Source: Bdellovibrionia bacterium
GTDB lineage: Bacteria; Bdellovibrionota; Bdellovibrionia; Bdellovibrionales; JAGQZY01
DNA: 32,106 nt
Direction of reading: 5' to 3'
Assembly (NCBI GenBank): GCA_030424665.1
Contig: JAUHWN010000033.1
Span: 1-32,106, forward strand
This document shows positions 23,349 to 31,993 of the stretch, piece by piece (position 1 is the first letter of the stretch; the number at the start of each line of letters is the position of its first letter). Position numbers and translations under genes: made by a program. The notes below the pieces were generated by a model. The model was not told where the DNA came from. It did not search any database and saw only the letters and a program-made list of their open reading frames with translations.

Positions 23349-24527
23349 TTAGAACATGAACTTTCCGCTCACTGTAGCGAAGTAGTAGTCGAATTCTTCA
23401 ACAGGATTTCCGAAAGTTGGATTCACAAAAGATTGAAGTACTTCAGAGTCTTGTCGAAACGTGATGTTAGTCATGTAAGTAAAATCAGCGCCGATGACAA
23501 AGCCGGGAGTTACTTCCATTTCTCCACCGACCATAAAGCCCATGTCAAAAGCGTTTGAAGATGTATCACCACTGGCGATAACAAACTGTCTATCAGTGTA
23601 ATCGCGACGAGTGAATGACAAGGCAGCACCTACTACAGGAGTGAACTTTGTCGGAAGAACACTATACTTAGCGATTCCTGAAAAGTTGTACTGATCCATT
23701 TCTTTAAAAGAAGGGAATGGATTAGCAAATCCAGTTTGATCGACCACTTCGATATCATAGTTAGAGTATTTGAAAGAACCTTCGAAAGTAAAACGATTGG
23801 GTAATTTCACTCCAACACCGAATCCAGTGGCTAGGTTACCACGGATATTAATGACATCTGGGTATTCAGGAAGACCAACATTCGCGAAAACGTAAAGTTG
23901 CTCAGTCGCTGGCTCTTCTTCGTCTTTTAAATCAGAAATCGCTGAGCGAATCTCTTCTTTAATATCAGTAGCGTCAACTTTTTCTACAACAGGCGCTTGC
24001 TGTGGAGCTTGATATTGAGGCGCTTGATAAACCGTCGTCGTTTTTACAGGATATTGATTCTGACTGTACTGGTCACCATCGTAGCTGCTTGCCGAACCGT
24101 TTAACTTATCGCCAAATAGTCGTTGCGAGCGAGCTCTTTCATCTTCCATGCGAGACTCTTCAAGCTTCTCAACAATTTTTTGCTCAGTTTTAATTTCGAG
24201 ATTTTCTCTGGCCTTACGCAAACGCTGAGCACGAGACTCAGAAAGTGGTGAAGCTTCAATGAAAGTCGTCGGTTGTTCTTGGACTTGTCCTTGGTAACCT
24301 TGAAAATCTTGTTGCTGGTTATTCATGATCACAATTTTGTTTGATGAATTAGCGTCACCTTTTTTCTTCTTCATTTTTTTAAGCTGGCGCGCTTTGATTT
24401 TCGACAACGGCTCATTGTATTCCGCTTCGTATTCATCTTCATCGTATTGGCTGCCATATTGTTGAGCCTGTGCGAGTGCGGCAGGAACAAAAATAGCGAG
24501 CATGAGTAGAACTTTAAAAAACTTCAT
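23349..24527 (-). CDS. Outer-membrane beta-barrel protein with charged N-terminal extension
   Basis: Protein of 392 aa with a signal peptide (MKFFKVLLMLAIFVPAALAQA) and GGGGAG before the ATG. Residues 25-210 form an acidic and Lys-rich, Gln-rich periplasmic extension with a likely coiled coil (LRKARENLEIKTEQKIVEKLEESRMEDERARSQR). The C-terminal 180 residues alternate polar and hydrophobic strands (YVFANVGLPEYPDVINI, FGVGVKLPNRFTFEGSFKYSNYD, FTPVVGAALSFTRRDYTDRQFVIAS, YYFATVSGKFMF) and end in Phe, as in OmpA-like eight-stranded barrels. The extension could bind peptidoglycan or a periplasmic partner. A strong terminator follows. The overall layout (signal, charged periplasmic part, barrel) parallels the protein at 1538-2629. 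Confidence 0.85.
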   Translation of the reverse strand: MKFFKVLLMLAIFVPAALAQAQQYGSQYDEDEYEAEYNEPLSKIKARQLKKMKKKKGDANSSNKIVIMNNQQQDFQGYQGQVQEQPTTFIEASPLSESRAQRLRKARENLEIKTEQKIVEKLEESRMEDERARSQRLFGDKLNGSASSYDGDQYSQNQYPVKTTTVYQAPQYQAPQQAPVVEKVDATDIKEEIRSAISDLKDEEEPATEQLYVFANVGLPEYPDVINIRGNLATGFGVGVKLPNRFTFEGSFKYSNYDIEVVDQTGFANPFPSFKEMDQYNFSGIAKYSVLPTKFTPVVGAALSFTRRDYTDRQFVIASGDTSSNAFDMGFMVGGEMEVTPGFVIGADFTYMTNITFRQDSEVLQSFVNPTFGNPVEEFDYYFATVSGKFMF

Positions 24528-25069
24528 TGTAGCTCCCCGTAAGGTTAAAAACTCTTCCGAATCTCGATTGAAACTCGGCTGATTGATTGAGTTATGACTA
24601 AATAATTAGCCCGTATACCCTGGACTACTAAGCAATACTGGTGCCGAAATCCGAACAAACTTAAGGTGCTGCGCATCAAGTAACGAGTATTCATAAACTT
24701 TCGTTAAATTCGCCCCTTTTTTAGGCTGTGGAACTGAAATTTGCAAAGAGTGCGAGCCAATTTGTTAAGTTCAACTTCTTAGTTAAAAAACATAAATGAT
24801 TTAAGAGTCTTATTGAGTTGTAGGCTTTTCACGAAATGCAAATTTAGTCACTTTTCATCTGTCACTAAGAACTTGATCAGGTATGAAAAACTTTCGACGA
24901 CCCTGAAAGCCTTTCACTGCTCGATTTCCTTGTAACCCAAGTTTTGATGTTTATCAGGTCGCTAATTTGTTCCGATTGACTCTTGCTCGAAGAAATTACA
25001 ACTCATCTATCAATGTTCCCATGACTCAGTTATTGTCTGCTCAGAAAAAATATTTCGCTGGAGACAATC
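24528..25069. other. 542-bp intergenic region between divergent genes
   Basis: No open reading frame of note, no tRNA, no strong hairpin and no repeat longer than about 10 bp. It lies between the divergent starts of the outer-membrane gene (24527) and the hydrolase (25070), so it probably carries both promoters. Only weak -35/-10 candidates are visible (for example TTGACT at 24976-24981 without a matching -10). A small RNA cannot be excluded. GGAGA before the ATG at 25070 is the ribosome site of the hydrolase. Confidence 0.5.
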
Positions 25070-26395
25070 ATGAAATCATACCTTTTGGGAATTGCACTGC
25101 TCTTTATTTCACTACCCATCTTTGCGCTACCTGAATCAAACTCTCTTGAAACCATGATCAATTATATGGAAGGTGGCAAGACCTGTGATGATGGAACTGA
25201 TTTTTGGAAAAGAAAATCGGTCGAAGTCGTAAAAAACATCTACTCGCATCCGACTCCCTTTCACCCGTTCGGCAAAATATTAGAAGAACCCCATGGAACC
25301 TACCGAGTTCGATACAGTAAGTACGGATGCGACCTTGGAGCTAAAGGGTCTATAGTGGTCGCTCCAGGCCGCGGAGAATCTTCTGTGGATTATTTCGAAA
25401 CCGCCATCGATTTCACTCAACTCGGATATTCACCGGTTTATGTAATTGACCATCGTGGGCAAGGACTCTCTCCTCGATTGGGAGACGATCAACAAAAACA
25501 ACATCTCGTCAATTATGCCCATTACATTAGCGATATGGATGCCATTGTTGAAGAAATTTTAGAAGACCTGTCATCCATAGGTCGATCGAGTGAACCTCTC
25601 TTTTTAACGACCAATTCAATGGGGGGAGGAATCGCCCTCGTTTACTCAATTTCGAAGCAAAGTAAAGGTCAGGAGTCACCTTTTAAAGCGATGGCCCTCC
25701 TTGCTCCTACGATTAGAGTTAATTATCTGAGCTATGTGCGAAAGGCCCCTACTAAATTAAACAATTTGCTCTATTCAGAACCGGGAGCCCTTGCAATTGC
25801 TTGGAAACGTTGTGGAATTCCTCGTAACTGTGATGTCTATGCCGCTGAGGAATTTAGCACATATAAACCCACTGAATTCGTACTTACTGGCACCCCAAGC
25901 GACGAAAATTTTATGACTCACAGTAAGGCGAGATATGATTTTCATAGGTATCTCTTCGAAGATTTCTCATGGGATGAAATCAAAGAAAACGAATACGGTG
26001 ATGAAAACTGGCAAAGCGTTCTCATAGGTGGGTCAACGGCCGGTTGGGTCGTGGCCTCTACGCCTTACTTCCCCTATTTAAGAAAACCAGAAACTTTAAA
26101 AAAGCTGCCAAATGTTCCTATGCTTGTTATGACCGCTGAATTTGACCACCGAGTTTACCGCCCTTATTTTACTGGCGAAAAAGACGAGAACGGAGATAAA
26201 GTCATTGATCACGATCTCAAATATCATTCTGACTTCTGTGAGAACGTTAACACTCATAATCAGCATGGTAATACAGGTCTTTGCAGGTTCCATGAAGTAA
26301 AAGGGGCTTTTCACGAACTCTACAAAGAAACCGATGTCTTCAGAAATGAGGCCATGTCTAAAGTCGACGCCTTTTTTATGGAAATGAGCCAGTAA
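25070..26395 (+). CDS. Secreted alpha/beta hydrolase, PldB-like lysophospholipase/monoacylglycerol lipase type
   Basis: Protein of 441 aa with a signal peptide (MKSYLLGIALLFISLPIFA). The alpha/beta hydrolase core is clear: VVAPGRGESSVDYFE (oxyanion loop region, 96-110), VIDHRGQGLSPR (125-136), nucleophile S183 in TTNSMGGGIAL, acid D359 in MTAEFDHRV, and H415 in GAFHEL. The DHRGQGxS pattern is typical of PldB-like lysophospholipases and monoglyceride lipases. The first position of the usual GxSxG is Thr (T-N-S-M-G). Six cysteines outside the signal peptide, including CDDGTD, CGIPRNC and CENVNTHNQHGNTGLC, may form disulfides, in keeping with an exported enzyme. A long insertion between 220 and 340 forms the lid. 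Likely substrate: lysophospholipids or monoacylglycerols; this is inference. Confidence 0.88.
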   Translation: MKSYLLGIALLFISLPIFALPESNSLETMINYMEGGKTCDDGTDFWKRKSVEVVKNIYSHPTPFHPFGKILEEPHGTYRVRYSKYGCDLGAKGSIVVAPGRGESSVDYFETAIDFTQLGYSPVYVIDHRGQGLSPRLGDDQQKQHLVNYAHYISDMDAIVEEILEDLSSIGRSSEPLFLTTNSMGGGIALVYSISKQSKGQESPFKAMALLAPTIRVNYLSYVRKAPTKLNNLLYSEPGALAIAWKRCGIPRNCDVYAAEEFSTYKPTEFVLTGTPSDENFMTHSKARYDFHRYLFEDFSWDEIKENEYGDENWQSVLIGGSTAGWVVASTPYFPYLRKPETLKKLPNVPMLVMTAEFDHRVYRPYFTGEKDENGDKVIDHDLKYHSDFCENVNTHNQHGNTGLCRFHEVKGAFHELYKETDVFRNEAMSKVDAFFMEMSQ

Positions 26396-26413
26396 GCGCG
26401 AGAGCTGGCATCA

Positions 26414-26436
26414 GGCCCCTCTAGTAAGGGGCCTTT
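26414..26436 (+). terminator. Intrinsic terminator after the hydrolase gene
   Basis: GGCCCCT-ctagta-AGGGGCC followed by TTT, 18 bp after the stop. Seven perfect base pairs, short T-run. Confidence 0.75.
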
Positions 26437-26473
26437 CCGGATTCCATGACTCGATCCCATAATTGAAAAAGAT

Positions 26474-26503
26474 TTGCTTGTTTCTGCCCAAAAATTCTAT
26501 TAC
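26474..26503 (+). promoter_or_regulatory. Candidate promoter of tRNA-Leu
   Basis: TTGCTT (26474-26479), 18-bp spacer, TATTAC (26498-26503), 42 bp before the tRNA. Both hexamers match the sigma-70 consensus at 4/6. The TTGACT at 26521 is too near the tRNA to be its -35. Confidence 0.4.
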
Positions 26504-26545
26504 TTTCCGAAATCTACCTATTGACTCTTCGAGAGTAAACCATGT

Positions 26546-26632
26546 GCCGACGTGGCGGAATTGGTAGACGCGCTGGATTCAAAATCCAGTTCCCTCACGG
26601 GAGTACGAGTTCGATTCTCGTCGTCGGTACCA
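26546..26632 (+). tRNA. tRNA-Leu, anticodon CAA
   Basis: Class II tRNA of 87 nt including an encoded CCA. Acceptor GCCGACG pairs with CGTCGGT (G1-U72 wobble). The D-arm contains GGCGGAATTGGTAGAC. The anticodon stem CTGGA/TCCAG encloses TTCAAAA, with anticodon CAA (26580-26582) reading UUG. A long variable arm (TCCCTCACGGGAGT) is followed by the T-arm ACGAG-TTCGATT-CTCGT, discriminator A73 and CCA. A73 and the long variable arm are the usual leucine identity features. Confidence 0.97.
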
Positions 26633-26700
26633 TTTCACTTCAGAATTTCTTTGGTAATAAGTCCTTTCTTCAATCTGTCCTTTGCATGTGACTGACTTTA

Positions 26701-29571
26701 CTAGGTGCAATTGACGTCGTGAGAAATACTTCTTGGTTTAATCGTGCCAGTAAATTTACCGTCAACGGCCGAGGGCAAGAATCGAAACCAAATTTCACTT
26801 CCCTTGATCAGATAAGCCGACCCATTGTGATTATTTAATTCCGTCGTATTAGAGACCTTCCTGGCTCCCGAAAAACTACAATTCGTTCGAGCAACATTGA
26901 TAAAGCGAATAATATTGGACTTTTCACTACCTCGTTCTGTGTGGTACCTGATTGTTTTCTTATTAAGATTCTGACCTTCGAGGTCCACCTCGTAATATTG
27001 ATTCGTGTTCACCAGCAAATTAACTTTTGAATGTAACTCGTATCCAGCATTCGGATAGATCGACGGATGAGAATCTTGGCTCCCATTGCGGATCGTATTA
27101 AAGTACAATTTATTCTGTGTACCTTCTCGCTTAGCCACATCACTGTAATCGTGGATCACTAAATTTCCGATTTTGTAACTTCCGGCATCACAAACTACCG
27201 CATTCCAGGAATCTTTATTTGTACACCCTGAAATCTTGTTGAATCCGTTTTTCACAACTAACATTGAGTTGGAAACTCCTGTCAATGTGCCATCTTGATC
27301 GAGAATGGATTGGGAAACATGCCAGTCCGCCCAATTACCTTTGGTCTGTGAGCGAAAATCAACCCTTCTCTTAGGCTCTGGACTGAACTTAAGCTTCTTA
27401 GTTCGATTCGTGTATTTATTCGCTCCTCCAATTTTTCCGATGGGCATTGAGGCTATATTTCTCTGAACGTTTTTACTGTCAGCATAATTTTGATCAGATT
27501 TCGAGAAATTCTGAAAAAGTACATTATTTAACTCGAAAGGCCCATCGTACAGAACGATCCCATAGTGTCCCGAACTTCCAACAGAATTCGCAATGGTTCT
27601 CTTAGCTTTAGAGTCTCTTGGGAAGGGACTATCTCCGATCATAAGAGAATTATTGAGCCGAATATTAAAGGCGTGAAAATGGTGCCACCCACAGTCGGTG
27701 GTGATCGTTTGATCAAAGTTCATAGTAGAGCTTCGTGTATAAAAGCACGATTGAGAGCCATGCATCGCCTGATTACCAACAAATGTGGGGATTTCGGGAG
27801 GATTGTACTGGGAACTCGATATTGTCATATCATCTTCGTTATTTGGGTTACCAGTAGGAGTGGTGGTCCGAGCACCATCCCAGGTCATTCCAACCCTATT
27901 TGTTTTTGCGATGTTATAATCAAATTGCTGGGTTTTTCCTTTTGCCGGAGTGACACATGCGTCTCCATCAATTTTATCACAAATTTCGTTTTGCTCAAAT
28001 GACATCCAGAAGCCAGTCCCTTCTGACCCAACCGAAACATTCTCTGCGATGATATTCTGAGGGTGAGCTATCCAATAACCAGAAGTCGGTTGAAATCGAC
28101 GTGATTGCCCACCTCTAAAGTCAGATTCCAACAATTCCCTGCCCGGATAGGGCTTTCTTGAGAGCATGACTAAGTTCTTTTTAATAGTATTAAACCTCTC
28201 ATTACCATCCTCGAGAAAGATTCCGTGCCCACGGTGATTATAGCAAACGTTATTGACTACCTTCGAGTGGGTCGTACCGTGAACGGTAATACATCTTTGA
28301 AAACTATCGTGAATCGAAGAGTTTTTTATGTACTGACCAGAGACGTCCTTTGCCAAATGCCAATGGAAAGGATAGCGGGCCATCTCCCCAGCTTGACCCA
28401 TTTTGTAAAACTCCGCTCCGTCAATATAAGCCTTTCCACCCCGCATGACCATCATATGCGCACCCATGTATTGATCGGCACCCGAAGAAGATAGGTCTGC
28501 TGTTGTAATCACTATTTTGCGAGTTAGGTTGCCAACTTCGGCAGAAGAAAGAAGCTTCCATGAAGTCGAACCTTTCGAATAATTGTGGTTTTTACCGTAA
28601 TGTGTATAGGTGAGTGCCTTATCCAACTCGAATTGAGTTCCGCTGACTCTCTTTGAAATCTTTCGCTTTTCGGTTTCGTTAAGATCATAACTGGTCGATG
28701 CAATAACAATCTCATCTCCAGCTTGCCAACCAACACTATCCTTTAATTTTATTGTCTTTGCCCCTGCATTTGCCGTTTCAGAGAGGCGCGTCCACTTCGA
28801 AGAACCCGTTGCACCAAACATTTCAAGCTTACCACCATCTGTCACCGCAAAAGTTCTTTCACCCATGGAATGACCCATCATCGAGAGGGAGCGACCTTTC
28901 ATAAAAGTAAAAGTGAACTTTCCAGTTACCCGTTTGCTTGATTCTCCACAACGCAAGCGCCCTGAAATCAAAATTCCTTTCGACTTAATAGTTCTAGTTT
29001 TGTCTGACTGACAGATTAGCGTTCCCTGAATGTCTATGAGGGATGCCGTGATGTTTGTGTCTATGTACGCGGTCATACCTTTAGGAATAATCAAATCATT
29101 TAGACTATTTCTTGGAATCCAAGATGCAGCCACCCAGAAATTTGGAATCTGCAACTGCCCAGACTTGTTAAGAGCTAAATTTGGGTCTTTTTCTGAAATA
29201 CCATAAACATAGACATACTTGTTCCGGTAATTCATTAAAGATTTTTTTGAAAACAAAACCTTATAACGATGCTTTGATCCACTGGTGGAACAGGCGTCAT
29301 TTACGGCCTTCTCGTTAGATTGATTCGCAGTAGCGGCTCCAATAAAAACTTTGTTCTTGTTATTAGCATCGCCCAGGTAGACATGAACATTTATTGACTT
29401 ACTCAGCCCCTTATCACAGGCCCAGCCATTTATCGCAACGTTGCCTCCTTCAGTGACAACCTTGTCGATGTAACCAGCTATTACTGCCTTTGCGCTAATT
29501 GAAAGAAAAAATGTGACGAATAAAAGACCCGCTCTAACGAGTCGCCATAGACAAACGTGGTTCCCTTGCAT
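26701..29571 (-). CDS. Large secreted G8-domain / parallel beta-helix protein resembling CEMIP/TMEM2
   Basis: Protein of 956 aa from the ATG at 29571, chosen because GGGGA precedes it and it opens a signal peptide (QGNHVCLWRLVRAGLLFVTFFLSISAKA). A start at 29679 would put 36 extra residues before the signal. Domain order: an exported module of about 110 residues with GYIDKVVTEGGNVAINGWAC and SINVHVYLG; a G8-like domain (WIPRNSLNDLIIPKGMTAYID...DIQGTLIC); GGKLEMFGATGSSKWTRLSE; then a right-handed beta-helix. The helix region includes RYPFHWHLAKDVSGQYI, SFQRCITVHGTTHSKVVNNV, RGHGIFLEDGNERFN and YWIAHPQNIIAENVSVGSEG. This succession closely follows animal CEMIP and TMEM2 (hyaluronan depolymerase family) and PKHD1L1. 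Likely role: binding or degrading an external glycan; enzymatic activity is not shown. It converges on tRNA-Leu. Confidence 0.88.
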   Translation of the reverse strand: MQGNHVCLWRLVRAGLLFVTFFLSISAKAVIAGYIDKVVTEGGNVAINGWACDKGLSKSINVHVYLGDANNKNKVFIGAATANQSNEKAVNDACSTSGSKHRYKVLFSKKSLMNYRNKYVYVYGISEKDPNLALNKSGQLQIPNFWVAASWIPRNSLNDLIIPKGMTAYIDTNITASLIDIQGTLICQSDKTRTIKSKGILISGRLRCGESSKRVTGKFTFTFMKGRSLSMMGHSMGERTFAVTDGGKLEMFGATGSSKWTRLSETANAGAKTIKLKDSVGWQAGDEIVIASTSYDLNETEKRKISKRVSGTQFELDKALTYTHYGKNHNYSKGSTSWKLLSSAEVGNLTRKIVITTADLSSSGADQYMGAHMMVMRGGKAYIDGAEFYKMGQAGEMARYPFHWHLAKDVSGQYIKNSSIHDSFQRCITVHGTTHSKVVNNVCYNHRGHGIFLEDGNERFNTIKKNLVMLSRKPYPGRELLESDFRGGQSRRFQPTSGYWIAHPQNIIAENVSVGSEGTGFWMSFEQNEICDKIDGDACVTPAKGKTQQFDYNIAKTNRVGMTWDGARTTTPTGNPNNEDDMTISSSQYNPPEIPTFVGNQAMHGSQSCFYTRSSTMNFDQTITTDCGWHHFHAFNIRLNNSLMIGDSPFPRDSKAKRTIANSVGSSGHYGIVLYDGPFELNNVLFQNFSKSDQNYADSKNVQRNIASMPIGKIGGANKYTNRTKKLKFSPEPKRRVDFRSQTKGNWADWHVSQSILDQDGTLTGVSNSMLVVKNGFNKISGCTNKDSWNAVVCDAGSYKIGNLVIHDYSDVAKREGTQNKLYFNTIRNGSQDSHPSIYPNAGYELHSKVNLLVNTNQYYEVDLEGQNLNKKTIRYHTERGSEKSNIIRFINVARTNCSFSGARKVSNTTELNNHNGSAYLIKGSEIWFRFLPSAVDGKFTGTIKPRSISHDVNCT

Positions 29572-29749
29572 TACTATTCCCCGTATTGCCCCCCAATGAT
29601 GACTACTTTTTGCAAGACATGCGCCATGATCTTTCATGAATTTTAAATCATTTAGCATTGTCAAAATCGAATAAGTCAATTTGATCGGATACTATTTGTA
29701 CGTATCAAAATGAGAATTATCTGTTGGCCATAAACGACTCAACAATATA

Positions 29750-29775
29750 AAAAGAGAGGGCCTAATAGGCCCTCT
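29750..29775 (-). terminator. Intrinsic terminator of the 31033-29814 operon
   Basis: Minus strand: AGAGGGCC-tatta-GGCCCTCT (complement of 29755-29775) followed by CTTTTTATATTG (complement of 29743-29754). It is 39 bp after the stop of the FIST_C-like gene. Eight perfect base pairs. Confidence 0.88.
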
Positions 29776-29813
29776 TCACTCATTTCTGAAATTTCACAAA
29801 GAGATTCTCTACC

Positions 29814-30806
29814 TTACTCCGATTTTTTAACTTCTAAATAGACGGCCGTTTGATTCAATAACACGTATGCAATTTCTCCGAAGGTAATTGGTCCATAGAA
29901 ATTGCCTGTGCTTTTTCCCTCGAGATTGGAATAAAGGTAATTCAGAATACAATTGCAGCTAAATCCCGGGAAATTGCCGCTATCTTTCATTTCGCGCCGA
30001 AATGCACTTTCATAATCCCCAAGTGGTTTTGAAAATTGATATTCAACACCTTTTACCACTGGAGCATAAAAGCTCACTTTTTTACTTTCGAAATCGACGG
30101 CCTGAAAGCAAACATTTACATTGGAGCCATTGTAGTTGGCGATAATAGGAAGCTTTTCTTGGTATCCCTGGGACTTCAAATAGTCTGAGAACACCACATC
30201 TTTGCCGTTAACAACTGCATCTTCGACTTCGAATGAAGTTTCTTTGAAATCAATTCTGTCACCGTCAAGTGCTTCAAAAGGGTTTACAATTTCTAACCGC
30301 GGATAAAAGCCTTCTTCAATTTCACAATGCATGACAAGTGCCTGATCAAAAGACTGCTGCCTCGTGCTTCCATCAAACACACTAGCTTTGGCTCCCTCTT
30401 TATTCAGATCGAATCCAGAAACCCAGCCAACCAATGGTGAGTTAAATATTCCATCAATTTCGAGCGCACTTTCTCCGAAGCTAATATGGGTTTTCGAAAA
30501 TCCCGGAATACAGATAAAAGATACACCATTCTTCGGATAATCGGCTGCAATCCTTTTAATGCTCTCGGCATCGTACTTTTCAATACTTTTGAATCGAATC
30601 GAATCCTCGAGCTCTAAAATTTGAACTATCTTATCAGACTGAATTCCTCCATCTTCGGTCATAAAGTAAGGAATCGATCCTCCAATCCAATTTCCTTCAG
30701 GGAGTTCACTCAAAAGAGTCTCGTCACCAGCGATCATCAATGGTTTTTCATTATTATCTAGAATAAACTGAACGGCATCTTTATGAGTATATATTGTCTT
30801 TCTCAT
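29814..30806 (-). CDS. FIST_C-like protein of unknown function
   Basis: Cytoplasmic protein of 330 aa, no signal peptide. The N-terminal part has LMIAGDETLLSELPEGNWIGGSIPYFM, resembling the FIST N-terminal region where family members have a GCSTxG-like turn. The end, FPGFSCNCILNYLYSNLEGKSTGNFYGPITFGEIAYVLLNQTAVYLEV, follows the FIST_C layout (Cys-rich turn, xTFGEI, NQT). FIST domains are sensory modules often linked to signal transduction; here there is no kinase or cyclase attached. It starts 4 bp inside the upstream gene (ATGA-type overlap), so the two are coupled. Family assignment is a pattern match and moderate only. Confidence 0.65.
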   Translation of the reverse strand: MRKTIYTHKDAVQFILDNNEKPLMIAGDETLLSELPEGNWIGGSIPYFMTEDGGIQSDKIVQILELEDSIRFKSIEKYDAESIKRIAADYPKNGVSFICIPGFSKTHISFGESALEIDGIFNSPLVGWVSGFDLNKEGAKASVFDGSTRQQSFDQALVMHCEIEEGFYPRLEIVNPFEALDGDRIDFKETSFEVEDAVVNGKDVVFSDYLKSQGYQEKLPIIANYNGSNVNVCFQAVDFESKKVSFYAPVVKGVEYQFSKPLGDYESAFRREMKDSGNFPGFSCNCILNYLYSNLEGKSTGNFYGPITFGEIAYVLLNQTAVYLEVKKSE

Positions 30807-31033
30807 AGATCCCTCGCAATCAATTCCAAATCGGTTTTAACCAAATCTTTATTGGATGTAAAAAACTCGTGGGCAATGAGAGCGGCTTCTTCGATCTTTT
30901 CACGATTTCCTGGATTAAGCTTGATCAACATTTGGCATCTTTTAAACATCATTCTCGTCGCTAAGTTTTGAAATGGTACTTCACTTTTTTCGACAAGGGT
31001 CCTCCACTTTGGACTGTTTTTTGGTGGAACCAT
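30803..31033 (-). CDS. Small cytoplasmic protein, operon partner of the FIST_C-like gene
   Basis: Protein of 76 aa from the ATG at 31033. GGGGG lies 5-6 nt upstream, whereas an in-frame TTG at 31084 would lie upstream of the predicted promoter. Sequence: VPPKNSPKWRTLVEKSEVPFQNLATRMMFKRC, then KLNPGNREKIEEAALIAHEFF, a basic helical protein with one cysteine. No family recognised. It overlaps the next gene by 4 bp and probably helps or regulates it. Confidence 0.7.
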   Translation of the reverse strand: MVPPKNSPKWRTLVEKSEVPFQNLATRMMFKRCQMLIKLNPGNREKIEEAALIAHEFFTSNKDLVKTDLELIARDL

Positions 31034-31060
31034 AAATACCCCCTTTTTTGGCTCTACAAA

Positions 31061-31066
31061 ATTATA
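31061..31066 (-). promoter_or_regulatory. Perfect -10 box (TATAAT) of the 31033-29814 operon
   Basis: The minus strand reads TATAAT here, 27 bp before the ATG at 31033, with an A/T-rich but poor -35 region (TTTTTT at 16-bp spacing). The predicted leader is about 20 nt and includes the GGGGG ribosome site. Confidence 0.5.
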
Positions 31067-31192
31067 AGGCAGGATAGAATCCAAAAAAGACTGGAAGTAT
31101 CAGAACCGTAAATATCTGGTTTCAAAACTGAAACCAGGACTCAGGCATTTCCTCAAGATTCAGAATTGACAAGCCTTTTTAAGGTTTCTTTA

Positions 31193-31981
31193 ATGAATGC
31201 TACGAGAAGACTAAAGACTATGGTTATGACTGTAAAAGACATACTTCGCAGGGAACTGCTTAGAAGACAGACAAAAAATACCAATTATTCTCTAAGGAGT
31301 TTTGCTAACCACCTTGGAGTCAGCCACTCTTGTTTGAGTTTAATCATGACCAACAAGCGATCGCTTTCAAAGAAACTTGCTCAGATACTTGTTGAGAAAT
31401 TAAGTCTAAGCGAAGAAGAGAAATCCATTGTATTACAAACTCAAGGTAGTCGCATAGAGGCGAACATTCCCAAACCAACGCCCGATAATAGAGAGCCAAC
31501 AACCGGGGTTTCAAGTATCAATCGTCTTGAACACCTAGCAATTCTAGCGCTCATTAATCTTCGGGGGCCAATGAATCGAGAACAATTATCAAGTGCTCTT
31601 GACCACCCTGTCGCTCAGACAGAAGAGCTTCTTGATAGCTTGCGCGAGGGAGGCTACCTCGTAGAGAATGATGGATACTACTCAAGAAAACAGCAATCTC
31701 TAAACATTAAAACAAGTCAAGACAATGGAATTCACGAGGAATATCTAAAAACTGCCTTGGCGGCACTCAATACCACAAGCAATTCTAATTCGGCCTATAG
31801 CTTTAATTGTGTTAACGTCGATCAAAACAATATTCCCTTTTTAAAAGAAAAAATTGATGAGTTCCTACAAACAATTTGCCAACAGTTTAGTAGCTCCGAG
31901 TCAGGTGGACAGATTTCATACTGTGGAATTCAACTTGTTCCTGCCTCCTCCACAGAGTCACAAAAAAAGCCTCCACTTTAA
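31193..31981 (+). CDS. TIGR02147/DUF4423-type HTH regulator
   Basis: Protein of 262 aa from the ATG at 31193; starts at 31220 or 31226 are also possible and none has a strong ribosome site. Residues near 25-85 form an HTH resembling the Xre/lambda group (NYSLRSFANHLGVSHSCLSLIMTNKRSLSKKLAQILVEKL). The middle region (RLEHLAILALINLRG...REQLSSALDHPVAQTEELLDSLREGGYLVENDGYY) is a winged-helix-like segment. The C-terminal part (YSFNCVNVDQNNIPFLKEKIDEFLQTICQQF...QISYCGIQLVPAS) is the TIGR02147 signature. Such regulators are abundant in Bdellovibrionota and Fibrobacterota; their targets are not known. It is divergent from the FIST_C-like operon, which is a plausible target. Its last codons lie in a terminator stem. 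Confidence 0.85.
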   Translation: MNATRRLKTMVMTVKDILRRELLRRQTKNTNYSLRSFANHLGVSHSCLSLIMTNKRSLSKKLAQILVEKLSLSEEEKSIVLQTQGSRIEANIPKPTPDNREPTTGVSSINRLEHLAILALINLRGPMNREQLSSALDHPVAQTEELLDSLREGGYLVENDGYYSRKQQSLNIKTSQDNGIHEEYLKTALAALNTTSNSNSAYSFNCVNVDQNNIPFLKEKIDEFLQTICQQFSSSESGGQISYCGIQLVPASSTESQKKPPL

Positions 31982-31993
31982 TGGAGGCTTTTT
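31964..31993. terminator. Strong bidirectional terminator embedded in the 3' end of the HTH gene
   Basis: AAAAAGCCTCCA-ctttaa-TGGAGGCTTTTT, a 12-bp perfect stem whose right arm ends in TTTTT and whose left arm begins with AAAAA. It therefore works on both strands. The left arm encodes the final residues and the loop carries the TAA stop (31979-31981). Confidence 0.93.

Noticed and set aside
24528-25069. Hidden small gene or RNA in the long intergenic region
   Set aside because: No open frame with a ribosome site and no strong hairpin with a T-run was found; left as unexplained sequence.
26521-26526. TTGACT as -35 of the tRNA-Leu promoter
   Set aside because: A -10 at normal spacing would fall on the first bases of the tRNA.
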